From Alcanivorax sp. DP30 (GTDB taxonomy: Bacteria; Pseudomonadota; Gammaproteobacteria; Pseudomonadales; Alcanivoracaceae), in NCBI RefSeq assembly GCF_009882945.1, contig NZ_WTUY01000005.1, positions 475,863-539,862 on the forward strand: a stretch of DNA of 64,000 bases, read 5' to 3'. Position numbers and translations under genes: made by a program. Positions 35,832 to 45,218 of the stretch are shown in pieces (the first letter of the stretch is position 1; each line of letters begins with the position of its first letter). The notes under the pieces were generated by a model, which worked only from the letters and a program-made list of their open reading frames with translations, ran no database searches and was not told where the DNA came from.

Positions 35832-36961
35832 TCGGGGACACCCATCAATCAGGAGATCTCCTACAGGGATTTTAGTCTTTGTCTGATACAGGGCTGCTCA
35901 TTTGGTCAGTATTGTTGGGTCATGGATAAGCAAGGAGGCTGGCCATGACCCGCGCACGATATACCCAGGTATCTCTGGACTCTACGTCTTACTATCACTG
36001 TATCTGCCGCTGTGTGCGGCGGGCGTTTCTATGTGGCAAAGACCATTATTCAGGTCAGGACTATGAACACCGCCGGCAGTGGGTGGTCGACAGGCTGGCG
36101 GTGCTGGTTGAGGTGTTCGCTATTGACCTTTGTGCCTATGCAGTGATGTCCAATCACTACCACCTTGTGGTTCGGATCAATCAACAGCAGGCGCTTGGCT
36201 GGTCTGACCGTGAGGTGGCGGAGCGTTGGATGCAGCTGTTCAGCGGGCCTTTGATCGTGAAGCGATGGTTGAAAGGCGAGACGAAGGCTGCGGAAGACCT
36301 CAAGGTGCAGGAGATCGTGGATACGTGGCGAGAACGGCTCCATGACTTGGGGTGGTTCATGAAGTGTCTGAACGAACATCTTGCCCGAAAAGCCAACGAA
36401 GAAGATTGCTGCAAAGGCCGCTTCTGGGAGAGCCGTTACAAGTGCCAGGCTTTACTGGATGAAAAAGCGGTGCTGCAATGCATGGCCTATGTGGATCTCA
36501 ATCCGGTTCGGGCCCGTATGGCGGACACACCTGAAAACGCCGATTACACCTCTATGAAGCAGCGATCTGAGAAGATTCAGGGTGGCGAAAGCATGAACGT
36601 GCCCGCTTTGCTCCCTATGGTAGATGCAGAAAACACGGAAACCGCTGATCACGATACTGTGTGCCGTTTCAGGTTGATGGACTATCTGGAATTGGTAGAC
36701 AGCACGGGCCGGGCAGTGCGTGATGACAAGCGAGGCTCGATCTCAGCACATGCTGCGGGCGTGCTGGATCGCCTCGGTATTGATGAGAGAGCCTGGCTTG
36801 CACATATGAAGCCGAGAAAACGTCGTCAGCCGATAGCAATGGGGACTCTGGAAAAGCTGAAGGAATACGCCCAGAACACCGGTCGGAAATGGGTAGCGGG
36901 CCAAAGCTTGGTGGTGTGGTAAGTCATGGCTTTGGTTGATTAAATTTGTGCGTGTCCCCGA
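35832..36961 (+). mobile_element. RAYT element bounded by a 10-bp inverted repeat
   Basis: TCGGGGACAC at 35832-35841 and GTGTCCCCGA at 36952-36961 are perfect inverted copies that bracket the transposase gene at 35945-36922. An imperfect hairpin (CCCCG..TCGC / GCGA.CGGGG) follows the right end at 36956-36996. The element lies downstream of the mutS promoter side. Confidence 0.65.
35945..36922 (+). CDS. REP-associated tyrosine transposase (Y1/HUH family)
   Basis: 325 residues. The HUH metal motif appears as AVMSNHYHLVV (His-Tyr-His), with a second block GRFWESRYKCQALLDEKAVLQCMAYVDLNPVRARMA carrying the conserved Y(V/I)xxNPVRA. These single-copy enzymes nick and move REP-type hairpins rather than whole elements. 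The N-terminus MTRARYTQVSLDSTSYYHCICRCVRRAFLC is typical. The inverted repeat ends at 35832 and 36952 and the hairpin at its right end fit such an element. It appears intact. Confidence 0.87.
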   Translation: MTRARYTQVSLDSTSYYHCICRCVRRAFLCGKDHYSGQDYEHRRQWVVDRLAVLVEVFAIDLCAYAVMSNHYHLVVRINQQQALGWSDREVAERWMQLFSGPLIVKRWLKGETKAAEDLKVQEIVDTWRERLHDLGWFMKCLNEHLARKANEEDCCKGRFWESRYKCQALLDEKAVLQCMAYVDLNPVRARMADTPENADYTSMKQRSEKIQGGESMNVPALLPMVDAENTETADHDTVCRFRLMDYLELVDSTGRAVRDDKRGSISAHAAGVLDRLGIDERAWLAHMKPRKRRQPIAMGTLEKLKEYAQNTGRKWVAGQSLVVW

Positions 36962-37022
36962 GTCGCGAGTCGTAACTTCGGCGACGGGGCTTTTGGTCAT
37001 GGGTACCCCCGTCGGGGTAACG

Positions 37023-37916
37023 TCACACTACGGCGCAGCGCTGCACTTGAGAGGACACAGCCCGAGCCAGTTCCTTGGGCCGGCTCAGCGGTGCCCAGTG
37101 AGAGGCATCCAGTTCCGAGCTGCTGTACGTTCTGGTGCCTTGTGCGCATTGCTCAAACACGGAAGGTGGCAGGAAGGGGTCCTTGACTGCCAGCAGCACA
37201 TGAACCGGCACCTGACTGACCACGCGCCGTGGTCGCAAGGTACGCTGCAGCAGGTTAGCGCGGTAGATGCCGAGATAACGGATGGCATCGCCTTCTACGC
37301 CCGGGTTTTTCTGATAGGTAATGCGCGGTTCGAAGTGGGTCACCATGCGTCGCATCATGGCCACCCCCAGGCCCGAACGCCAAAGCAGTTCCGGTAGCAA
37401 CGGCAGGGTAAAGAAGGTCATGAGGGAGTTGCGGCCCAGTTGGCCAAACAGCTGTAGCAGGTTGCGCGGTGTGGGGCGTAGCAGGCGCTTGCGCAGGAAC
37501 AGGCCTACGTGCTCGAGGCTGGGTGACAGGGTGGTGAAGGACGCGATGCGCTTTTCTCCTTCCGGGCTGGCGATGGCTTCCCAGCCGTATAAACCGCCCC
37601 AGTCGTGGCCAACCAGGTGGACTTTCTGGTTAGGGCTCACGGCGTCGATCACCGCGAACAGATCCTCAATCAGGGCCGCATATTTATAATGACGAATACC
37701 GCGAATGGGGGTGGAATCGCCGCAGCCGCGCATATCAAAGGCTACCACGAAGTAGTCCCTTTGCAGTTCTCTGGCAACTTTCTCCCAGAGGACGGCGCGG
37801 TCGGGAAAACCGTGGGCCAGCACGATGATTTCCCGTGGTTGCTCCACGCTGGGTGCCTGGCCCCAAGTGTAAAGTGCCAATTGGATGTCACCGGCCTGAA
37901 TCTTTTGTTTGTTCAT
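37023..37916 (-). CDS. Alpha/beta hydrolase (epoxide hydrolase/haloalkane dehalogenase type)
   Basis: 297 residues. HGFPD near residue 35 forms the oxyanion-hole region, VGHDWGG around residue 100 gives an aspartate nucleophile as in epoxide hydrolases and haloalkane dehalogenases, and LDASHWAPLSRP near the C-terminus carries the catalytic His. So it should hydrolyse an epoxide, halide or similar C-X bond through an ester intermediate. The ATG at 37916 has AGGGA upstream. It is 16 bp downstream of a DUF2306 membrane protein and probably in its operon. Confidence 0.83.
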   Translation of the reverse strand: MNKQKIQAGDIQLALYTWGQAPSVEQPREIIVLAHGFPDRAVLWEKVARELQRDYFVVAFDMRGCGDSTPIRGIRHYKYAALIEDLFAVIDAVSPNQKVHLVGHDWGGLYGWEAIASPEGEKRIASFTTLSPSLEHVGLFLRKRLLRPTPRNLLQLFGQLGRNSLMTFFTLPLLPELLWRSGLGVAMMRRMVTHFEPRITYQKNPGVEGDAIRYLGIYRANLLQRTLRPRRVVSQVPVHVLLAVKDPFLPPSVFEQCAQGTRTYSSSELDASHWAPLSRPKELARAVSSQVQRCAVV

Positions 37917-37932
37917 TGTCGATTGTCCCTGG

Positions 37933-39471
37933 TTAGCCGTGCTCACGGGTAGCCTGCCCATAGATCACATAAAACATGGCGAGAAAGAAAAGACCCAGGC
38001 AGCCCCCTGCGGGTAGTACGTACCCCTGACCGGCAGCCAGGTAGTCCGCCGGCAACCCGACCCAGTTCACCGCCCAGAGCATGCCCAGCAAGAAGGCAGG
38101 GAAGGGCAGCAGGGTGAGCAGAAAGACCAGGCTTTCCTTCATCAGTGCCCGTTGCCCAACATGCCAGGTACCAAGGAAAACCAGCAGGAAGGCCGCCAGC
38201 AGGGTGCCCGCCAGGGTGTAGAGGGTACCGCCGGACAGTAACCCCTTGTTTGGCTGCAAGCCGATATGGTGGCCCATGGCCAGGCTGGCCAGCAGCATCA
38301 GTCCGGTGGCAACGGCGAAAGTGGTCACCATGCGGGAGGAGGTGGGTTGTTGCGGCCGGGTAAACAGCTGGCGTAGCAACCACAGGCCGGTGAACAGTGC
38401 GGTGCCATTGGCGAGGGCAAACAGGGGACCAAGCCAGCCATACTCACTGAGCATGCCGCTTTCCCGGTCCACCAGGGCGGGAGGCATCAGGTTGGCCGGG
38501 GCCAGTGAGAGGATGCCGTCGCTGAACACATAGGCCGTGAGGCTGACCGCAAAGACCAGCGCAGCCAGTCCAAACCAGAGAGGCATGGCGGCGAAAAAGG
38601 CGTGGTTGATGGCCGGCACCCGTGGCGCGGACTTGCGACGTACCAACGCGCGCAGGTACTGGCGGTTTACCAGCGACAGGCCGTAACCGATCAGCAGTAC
38701 CTCAGGCAGCATGATGCCCATGGTGACCAGGTTTAGCGTTTCCTGATCAATGTGGGGAAATGCCCAGGCCAGCACCACCCAATTCCAGCGCAGCATGGGC
38801 GCCACGATCAGGCAGCCGAACGACAGCGCCATCCAGGACTGATGTTCATGAATGCGCTTTGCGCTCAGGGCTCGCATGGCCATGACAATGGCGATGATGG
38901 CCAGTATTCCGAAAACCCACAGTGCACACCAGGCCACCAGGTGGGCGTAGATATTATGCGGCGGCGTAAGGGCTAAATAGACCAGCGACAACATCACCGA
39001 GATGGGGGCGGTCACCACGTAAAGGGCGCCAAACGCACGGTGCACTCGCATGAAACGTTTGCGGAACTGAGGCCAGAACTGAAAACCGCCCACTACCAGG
39101 CAGAACACACCCAGCAGTATATGGCTGACCAGCAATAGCTGATTGTGTGGCGGCATGGTGGTGTAGTAGAGGCTTTGATCCGGCAGCCGGGATTCCGTCA
39201 TTCTTTCTACCGACGTGGCGCGGGCCAGGAAGGCCAGCTCTTCGCTGACATGGCTCAGGGTGTCCAGATCCGGTGTGGCGCGGGCCTGTGCGATCTGATC
39301 ACCAAGAACATCGCTGCTGTCATCAACAATAAACGGCAGCATGAAGCGGGTGGCGCCCTCGTGCAGGGCAATCAAGCCGGTGGCTGCCATGACGAGTGTG
39401 AGCACAAGGACATAAGATAGTGCGGTCTTGTGGCCTAGCCATGCCATTGGTGCGGGCGTGTGTGGTTTCAT
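37933..39471 (-). CDS. DUF2306-type membrane protein
   Basis: 512 residues, about a dozen membrane helices. The block HNQLLLVSHILLGVFCLVVGGFQFWPQFRKRFMRVHRAFGALYV with conserved histidines resembles DUF2306, which has a possible heme-ligating His pattern; the C-terminal half is more variable. The ATG at 39471 is taken because GAAGGA lies 9 bp upstream. Function unknown. It is divergent from the HxlR regulator, and a tandem operator lies between them, so this operon is the likely target of that regulator. Confidence 0.75.
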   Translation of the reverse strand: MKPHTPAPMAWLGHKTALSYVLVLTLVMAATGLIALHEGATRFMLPFIVDDSSDVLGDQIAQARATPDLDTLSHVSEELAFLARATSVERMTESRLPDQSLYYTTMPPHNQLLLVSHILLGVFCLVVGGFQFWPQFRKRFMRVHRAFGALYVVTAPISVMLSLVYLALTPPHNIYAHLVAWCALWVFGILAIIAIVMAMRALSAKRIHEHQSWMALSFGCLIVAPMLRWNWVVLAWAFPHIDQETLNLVTMGIMLPEVLLIGYGLSLVNRQYLRALVRRKSAPRVPAINHAFFAAMPLWFGLAALVFAVSLTAYVFSDGILSLAPANLMPPALVDRESGMLSEYGWLGPLFALANGTALFTGLWLLRQLFTRPQQPTSSRMVTTFAVATGLMLLASLAMGHHIGLQPNKGLLSGGTLYTLAGTLLAAFLLVFLGTWHVGQRALMKESLVFLLTLLPFPAFLLGMLWAVNWVGLPADYLAAGQGYVLPAGGCLGLFFLAMFYVIYGQATREHG

Positions 39472-39489
39472 CTCAAGCATCCTTCATTT

Positions 39490-39536
39490 GGTTCCATTTT
39501 GGAACCGATTGGGATGCTAGGTTCTTTTTTGGTACC
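39490..39536. promoter_or_regulatory. Tandem operator in the DUF2306-HxlR divergent promoter
   Basis: GGTTCCATTTTGGAACC (39490-39506, perfect 7-bp arms) and GGTTCTTTTTTGGTACC (39520-39536) match at 14 of 17 positions and start exactly 30 bp apart, about three helical turns, so two dimers would bind on the same face. Very likely the binding sites of the HxlR regulator encoded at 39582. Confidence 0.75.
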
Positions 39537-39581
39537 ATGTCAACAAACACCATTGGCCGTAGAGCCGAGAAGGGAGTGCTG

Positions 39582-40046
39582 ATGAAGTGGGAAAATGTTG
39601 GAGAGATGAATTGTTCGGTGGCGCGCACCCTGTCGGTGATCGGTGATCGCTGGACCATGCTGATCATCCGCAATGCTTTCATGGGAACTCGGCGCTTTGC
39701 CGATTTCCAGTCACAGCTGGGCATGACCAAGCACCTGCTTTCCGATCGCCTCAAGCGGTTGGTGGAGGTGGGGGTCTTTACCCGGGAGGCTTATCAGCAA
39801 GGCCGATACGAATATCGATTCACGGCCATGGGCGACGCTCTCTACCCGGTCTTGCTGTCGATGGCGGCCTGGGGCGATCGCTGGCTTGATGAAGGCAAGG
39901 GGGCTCCTGTCGTCTTTGTTCACAAGGAGTGTGGCAAGCCCATGACTCCGACCATGGCTTGCTCTGAATGTGGGGAACCTGTGACGGTACATAACGTGAT
40001 TCCTGCTCCGGGCCCAGGGCTGATGACCATTAACGAGAAAGCATGA
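39582..40046 (+). CDS. HxlR family transcriptional regulator
   Basis: 154 residues. HxlR winged helix MNCSVARTLSVIGDRWTMLIIRNAFMGTRRFADFQSQLGMTKHLLSDRLKRLVEVGVFTRE (about 8-68). The C-terminus carries cysteine pairs (HKECGKPMTPTMACSECGEP) that could bind zinc, as in a subset of this family. The ATG at 39582 follows AAGGGAG. It is divergent from the DUF2306-hydrolase operon and flanked by the tandem operator. Likely represses that operon and itself; inducer unknown. Confidence 0.9.
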   Translation: MKWENVGEMNCSVARTLSVIGDRWTMLIIRNAFMGTRRFADFQSQLGMTKHLLSDRLKRLVEVGVFTREAYQQGRYEYRFTAMGDALYPVLLSMAAWGDRWLDEGKGAPVVFVHKECGKPMTPTMACSECGEPVTVHNVIPAPGPGLMTINEKA

Positions 40047-40198
40047 GTCCCGTGCTCTGAGAAGTGATTTGCTGGGTCGGGGGGGCTATACAGAGACGAT
40101 GGTTTCCGCTCCCTGGCAACAGAAATAACCCCGCGCGAATCAATACGAGAACGCCGAGGATGTTGATCCCCGGCGCTCAATCCGGAAGCGCAGGAAGC

Positions 40199-42004
40199 TT
40201 ACGCTTTTACGGCTCTTTTCAAGGGCGCTGAATTCTCTCTTTCTTCCGCTTCTGCTTCCTGGCGGGTCTGCTTTTTTTGTCCTTTCAGTCGGCACGCGGT
40301 CAGTGGGTCGAAGTCGGGGCCCCATTGTGAGAACCGTGACGGATCGGCCAGCACCTTGCCGTTACGGATTTCTTCTTGCAGATTACGCCCGGTGATGGCG
40401 CTAGCTGCATAAAGCCCGCTTAACATGGCTCCTGCCGTCCCCGGCCCCCAGGTGGTGCTGGCCCCGGCCATGAACAGTCCCTTGATGACGGTGTTGACGC
40501 CTGGCCGGAAGGGGCCGAATTGGGTTATCCGAGGTTCGATGCCAAATGCCGCGCCCTGGCTCGTGTAGGTGAACCGCTCCTGGGAGGCGGGCGTGCCTTG
40601 TTCATTCCAGGCAACCTTGGCAGAGGCTCCAGGGTAGGCCTGTTCAATCCGGTCCAGCAGCCCGGTCGAGATGATTTCCTTTATTTCCTGATAGCGAGAG
40701 TCGCGACGGTAGGCGCCGGTGGCCACATCGTAGCCGTTGAACCCCCACAGATTGGGGTCTGAGGGTGCCAGGGTTTGTGCTTCAATGGCGGCATGGCCTG
40801 TGGGTGCACTGCGATGATTGTCCAGGTCTCGTCGGGTTGAACACTGTACAAAGGCTGGCTGGTTACGGGCAAAGTCTTGTGCCCAGTCTATCGGGTCGCG
40901 GCCCGAGGCCCGGGTCACTCGTCGCGAGAAAGACCGATGCAGGTTCCACAGTGAAGAGGTGCTGTCCCAGTTGGGCACAACATAGTAATTGGTGTTCGGG
41001 GTCTTGCTGATATCGATTTCGATACCGAAAAACCCATTGATCAAGGGGTGAGACATTTTCCAGTTTTCGCTGCGGCGAGTGACGGAGGCGGGCAGGTTTT
41101 CGTAGCCTACCAGGTCCCGGTAAGTGCGTTTGATGTCGCCCGCCGCTACCACCGCTGAGGCACGAAGCTCTCTTCCTCCTTCCAGGCGAACCCCTTTGAC
41201 TGCTCCGCCTTCGATCAGAATCCGATCGACATGGGTTTGGGTACGGATTTCACCCCCATGGCTGCGAATCACTTCGGCAAAACCCGCGGCAATCATCTGG
41301 CCACCGCCTTTCGGGTACCAGGCGCCACCGTTGATGAAATCATGCAGAAAGGACGCCCGCATCATCACTGGTGCCGCATCCGGCGTTGTCGCTGTGGCAG
41401 CATCCTGCAGGGAAAGCGTCATGATGGTGCGGGGGCGCAAGCGACAGGCGGCAAGCAAAGAGGCATGAGGCATCATGATCCACGGTGCTGCCCAGCCACA
41501 TCGCGCGGCGAATTTGGCCATTTCGGTTTTCGATGAGAAGGACACGCTGGGGTCCAGACTATTGGCGATTCGCCGCATCACCGAGATATAGAAACGCAGT
41601 CCGCGCGCTTCGCCCGGAAAGGCAAGGAGCAGATTCTCGAGATATTGATCCCAGCAGGAGGGAGTACGAAGCTCCAGATCCGGGCCGATAATGGTATCGA
41701 AGCCGTCGCGATCCAGTTGCAGCCAGTGTATTCGGTCATCCAGACCGAGGCCCTGCATCAACGTTGCTATCGTAGAACCCGGGCCACAATCGCCGATGTA
41801 ATGAATCCCGCAATCGAATTCCCATTTTTTCTTGCGGCGAAAGACATCGGAGCTACCCCCCAGTACGGCATAGCGCTCCAGTAACAGAGTGCGTTTGCCG
41901 GATGCGGCGAGGTAAGCGGCTGACGAGAGTCCACCGAGGCCAGCGCCGATAACGATGGCATCCCAGTTCTCAGAATGCGCGGAAGAAGCGTTTCCAGAAG
42001 TCAT
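40199..42004 (-). CDS. Phytoene-desaturase-like FAD oxidoreductase
   Basis: 601 residues, CrtI/retinol-saturase superfamily. The FAD dinucleotide fold is VIGAGLGGLSSA (about 18-29), followed by LEKYAVLGG-type LERYAVLGGSSDVF. The C-terminal FAD-binding part is GLFMAGASTTWGPGTAGAMLSGLYAA. No other carotenoid genes are near, so carotenoid desaturation is not supported; the family also saturates or desaturates retinoids and fatty or polyprenyl chains. The ATG at 42004 has GGTGAAG upstream; a GTG at 42013 is possible. A weak hairpin at 40152-40175 may end its transcript. It is divergent from the AraC regulator. Confidence 0.85.
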   Translation of the reverse strand: MTSGNASSAHSENWDAIVIGAGLGGLSSAAYLAASGKRTLLLERYAVLGGSSDVFRRKKKWEFDCGIHYIGDCGPGSTIATLMQGLGLDDRIHWLQLDRDGFDTIIGPDLELRTPSCWDQYLENLLLAFPGEARGLRFYISVMRRIANSLDPSVSFSSKTEMAKFAARCGWAAPWIMMPHASLLAACRLRPRTIMTLSLQDAATATTPDAAPVMMRASFLHDFINGGAWYPKGGGQMIAAGFAEVIRSHGGEIRTQTHVDRILIEGGAVKGVRLEGGRELRASAVVAAGDIKRTYRDLVGYENLPASVTRRSENWKMSHPLINGFFGIEIDISKTPNTNYYVVPNWDSTSSLWNLHRSFSRRVTRASGRDPIDWAQDFARNQPAFVQCSTRRDLDNHRSAPTGHAAIEAQTLAPSDPNLWGFNGYDVATGAYRRDSRYQEIKEIISTGLLDRIEQAYPGASAKVAWNEQGTPASQERFTYTSQGAAFGIEPRITQFGPFRPGVNTVIKGLFMAGASTTWGPGTAGAMLSGLYAASAITGRNLQEEIRNGKVLADPSRFSQWGPDFDPLTACRLKGQKKQTRQEAEAEERENSAPLKRAVKA

Positions 42005-42199
42005 TATCTTCACCGATATTTTAATGGTTTCTCGCGGTCAGGCTTGATCGCCTGGCGTTGGGCTTGTCCTCATACGGTGAGGGGCCATTTGCATCAGTAA
42101 GCCGGGAGCCCGAGATCTTGATTTGACAAATCTAGTGAGGATGATGACATTGGTGAATGACAAAGTGGTGCAGAAATTTGACTTTTGGGGACATCATTA

Positions 42200-43234
42200 A
42201 TGCCGGTTAAGCCCTACTGGGATGTTTTGCGGCCCTCTAGCAGCTTGAATATCCTGCTGCAATGCGCAGGAGACTATGGCCTTGGCAGTGAACGGTGCTT
42301 GTCCGGCAGCGGAATAGAGGAGGACAGTCTGCTTGCGCCGCAGGCGCATATATATGGAAGGCAAGAGTTGCATGTGATTCGCAATATTCTTGCCGAGCTG
42401 GGCCCCGGGACGCCGCTGGCTCTTGAAGTGGGTTGCCGTCAACATGCCACCACCTTTGGCATGTTGGGCTTTGCCATCCTGAGTAGCCAGAACCTGCAGG
42501 AAGCCATGCAGCTTTTTCTTCGCCACATACGCATGACGTCTTCCTACTCCCGTATCACCCCTGCCTCTGGGAATGGTGAGGCGTTGCTGCGGGCCGATAA
42601 TTCCCAATTGCCAGCGGATGTCCGCAACTTTCTCGTGGAACGTGAACTTGCCACGCTGATTACGCTTGAGAGAGATCTGGCACCGCTGGACATGCGAGCC
42701 CAGGCCGTAAGGTTCCAGTTCCCTGAGCCTTCGTATGCTCATCGGGTCGAGGGCATTCTGGGCATTGTTCCGGAATATGATTTTCCCACCAATGAATGTG
42801 CGTTTCCCGTTGAAATGCTGAAGATGCCCTTGTCGCAGAGTAACCCGGCGACCCGGCAAGCCTGTGAAGAAGAGTGTCGTCGTTTATTGCAGACAATGAG
42901 CGACCGTTCCGGACTGGCAAGCCAGGTGAGAGACCGTTTGGTCAATAGTGCTTCGCTCTTTCCGAGCATGCAGTCGTTGGCCGATGATATGAATATTCAC
43001 CCGAAAACCCTGCGCCGCCGTCTGGCCAAAGAGGGCGTGATTTTCTCGGACTTATTGGAGGAGGTGCGCAGGGCGATTGCGGAAGAATTACTGGCCAATA
43101 CCGAGTTGTCCCATGAAGAGATCTCCGTGCGTCTTGGCTATTCCGAGACGTCTGCGTTTTCCCGAGCGTTCAAACGCTGGAATTCGGTTTCTCCTCGTCA
43201 GTTCAGGCGTGATCTAAGAGCCAAAGAGCACTGA
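42200..43234 (+). CDS. AraC family transcriptional regulator
   Basis: 344 residues. The N-terminal ~190 residues are the AraC arabinose-binding-like domain of the OruR/ArgR-type group; the C-terminal double helix-turn-helix begins around residue 245 (SLADDMNIHPKTLRRRLAKEGVIFSDLLEEVRRAIAEELL ... EISVRLGYSETSAFSRAFKRWNSVSPRQFR). The ATG at 42200 is used; the frame's TTG at 42185 is less likely. It is divergent from the phytoene-desaturase-like gene, which it probably controls. Confidence 0.9.
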   Translation: MPVKPYWDVLRPSSSLNILLQCAGDYGLGSERCLSGSGIEEDSLLAPQAHIYGRQELHVIRNILAELGPGTPLALEVGCRQHATTFGMLGFAILSSQNLQEAMQLFLRHIRMTSSYSRITPASGNGEALLRADNSQLPADVRNFLVERELATLITLERDLAPLDMRAQAVRFQFPEPSYAHRVEGILGIVPEYDFPTNECAFPVEMLKMPLSQSNPATRQACEEECRRLLQTMSDRSGLASQVRDRLVNSASLFPSMQSLADDMNIHPKTLRRRLAKEGVIFSDLLEEVRRAIAEELLANTELSHEEISVRLGYSETSAFSRAFKRWNSVSPRQFRRDLRAKEH

Positions 43235-43520
43235 ATCGTTACTGAAGCAGGGCTCAATGCTGTTGTTGTGCTGAGTGGCCGCGATGAATGCCGTGCACCG
43301 TTACGCGGTTTACTGCCGGCGGGCTGTTTCGCTGACTCGCAAGTTGATGGCATACGGGCTACCGCCCGGCTGAGGGTATCCAGAATGTCTGGCCGGGTAA
43401 TGAAGTTGCCGGCCTTGGGGCACTGTGCGGGGAGATCAGCGGTGGCTATCGTAGTTAGGTCGGTGTCTGCCTTTTCAAAAGACAAGTACGGCAACGGTTA
43501 TAACGACACACTTTTCAAGA

Positions 43521-44024
43521 TCACTGATGGCGTTCCGCCAGCCGCGCCATGACGATCTTTCCCTTGTCATCATCCCGCTGGAATTTCCTGTCCAGGTCAC
43601 GGGCCATGAGCGCGGCGATCTTCTGTCCTACCACAGGCACATTCACATTGATGTTGAAGTTCAGGTCCAGGGTGGTTTGCTCGCCCTGATCGATCAGCCG
43701 CATGTCACAGGTCACTCGGGCGGGGGTGCCTTTCATGGTGATATCGAGAGTGCCGGTTTTGCTTTTCAGGTCCCAGGTATCTGTCTGGGTGAGGGTGATG
43801 GTGTCGTCAATGAATTTGCGAGCAAAACGGGGCAAAGGGATTTCCAGAGACACATCGCGCTGGACGGTAATGCGGCTTCGGCTATTGTCGCAGGAATGAT
43901 CCAGCAGCGTGATGTGGCGGGCCCCCGTAAGCCGGTATTTTTCCAGGAAGTAGTCCTTGTCCGAGAACAGCCTGATAACCACATCACTGGGTAGCGGATA
44001 GGTGCTTTGTTTGTGGAATCTCAT
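43521..44024 (-). CDS. DUF2505-type SRPBCC protein
   Basis: 167 residues, a single lipid- or polyketide-binding START-like fold of the DUF2505 type (MRFHKQSTYPLPSDVVIRLFSDKDYFLEKYRLTGARHITLLD ... INVNVPVVGQKIAALMARDLDRKFQRDDDKGKIVM). No signal peptide. Function unknown. Transcribed alone on the minus strand. The 286-bp gap to the AraC gene (43235-43520) contains no gene that I can support. Confidence 0.8.
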   Translation of the reverse strand: MRFHKQSTYPLPSDVVIRLFSDKDYFLEKYRLTGARHITLLDHSCDNSRSRITVQRDVSLEIPLPRFARKFIDDTITLTQTDTWDLKSKTGTLDITMKGTPARVTCDMRLIDQGEQTTLDLNFNINVNVPVVGQKIAALMARDLDRKFQRDDDKGKIVMARLAERHQ

Positions 44025-44254
44025 GGTCCCTCCCAGCGAAGTCGTGCGGCAACCCGTTATGCGGCCATGGGTGGTTTGACCACGCTTTTGCTAACGACTA
44101 GCTCCATCATTGCCCAGAATGGGGCGCGGGTAACGATCTTTTTGCCTGCCAGACAGGGAAAGTGCCCTGCAGCGTTGCCGGGTGTTAAGGTGTTTATCCG
44201 GTTCCTCCTCTCTTTCTTTATTTCAACGGGTTCCGGTGCTGTCAGGAATTTTTT

Positions 44255-44728
44255 ATGACCCGCATCGCGGTTTTTGCCGACGTTCAGAATATTTATTACA
44301 CCGCTCGCCAGTCATTCGGTAGGCAATTCAATTACCGGGCCCTGTGGCAGCAATTGCAGGCACGGGGGGAGATTGTCCATGCCTTTGCCTATGCGACCTA
44401 TCGTGGGGATGATGGGCAGACCAAGTTTCAGGATGCCCTCAAACACATTGGATTCACGGTAAAACTCAAGCCTTTCATTCAGCGCAGCGATGGCTCAGCC
44501 AAGGGGGACTGGGATGTGGGTATTGCCGTGGATGTGATGACCCTGGCCCCGGAGGTGGACACGGTGGTGCTGCTTTCCGGAGATGGGGATTTTGATGTGT
44601 TGTTGCAGGCGGTGAACGAGCGATTTGCTGTCCGCACCGAGGTGTATGGAGTGGCGTCGTTAACGGCAAAATCCCTTGTTGAAAGTGCCTCAATCTTTCA
44701 CGTCATCGATAATGATCTACTGTTGTAG
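44255..44728 (+). CDS. NYN-domain (LabA/DUF88) putative ribonuclease
   Basis: 157-residue PIN-like NYN domain. The acidic metal-site residues appear in VFADVQNIYY (Asp9), GDWDVGIAVDVM and LLSGDGDFDVLLQ. The family cleaves RNA and acts in RNA processing or degradation. Whole protein is the domain. Start ATG 44255 lacks a strong ribosome site but is the only in-frame choice at the N-terminus of the domain. Confidence 0.88.
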   Translation: MTRIAVFADVQNIYYTARQSFGRQFNYRALWQQLQARGEIVHAFAYATYRGDDGQTKFQDALKHIGFTVKLKPFIQRSDGSAKGDWDVGIAVDVMTLAPEVDTVVLLSGDGDFDVLLQAVNERFAVRTEVYGVASLTAKSLVESASIFHVIDNDLLL

Positions 44729-44933
44729 CGGGTGACAGCTCTACCTCCAGGTGGGGCGACAAATTCCTCGCTGCGCCCCGGTCCAGCCATGTCGTCACCG
44801 CTTTGATGGTGCTGTAAATCAGCAGTGCAGAGTCCACACCAGCAATTAGCAGGGTTTCGCCTGTATTGCGGTGCTGAATGCTGAACCCGGACAGCAGCTT
44901 TGCCAGCCGATGCACAGGGTTACAAAACTTCAT
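44703..44933 (-). CDS. Possible small hypothetical protein
   Basis: 76-residue frame, MKFCNPVHRLAKLLSGFSIQHRNTGETLLIAG and on. The middle reads like a folded domain, and an AGAAGG stretch sits just before the ATG at 44933. It overlaps the end of the convergent NYN gene by 26 bp. I do not recognise the family. Coding status is uncertain. The rest of the gap to 45218 shows no gene. Confidence 0.3.
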   Translation of the reverse strand: MKFCNPVHRLAKLLSGFSIQHRNTGETLLIAGVDSALLIYSTIKAVTTWLDRGAARNLSPHLEVELSPATTVDHYR

Positions 44934-45218
44934 CCTTCTGCTGGCACAAAAACTGGACAAGCGACCAAATTTGGTGATTCATTAGGGCTTGGCCAGCCAT
45001 CGCGCGCGACAACAGGGTCAATAACTAGCAGACAAGCAGAACGGGCAGGGTGCCCGGAAGAGGGGCAGGCGGAAGAATATTGTCCGCATCAGCGGATTCT
45101 TTCCTGGCTGATATGCCGGTCGGTGCCGACCCCTGGGCTCATGCCTGTATTCTGACGCGTGCCGTTTGGGCGCTGCTTGTATGAATTCCAACAAAACGCT
45201 GGAGAGAGGAGAGCAAGA

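Noticed and set aside
33142-35886. Long plus-strand frames opposite mutS
   Set aside because: No recognisable domain, and mutS on the minus strand is intact with all motifs.
43198-43494. 98-residue minus-strand frame after the AraC gene
   Set aside because: No ribosome site or recognisable family, and it overlaps the AraC gene end.
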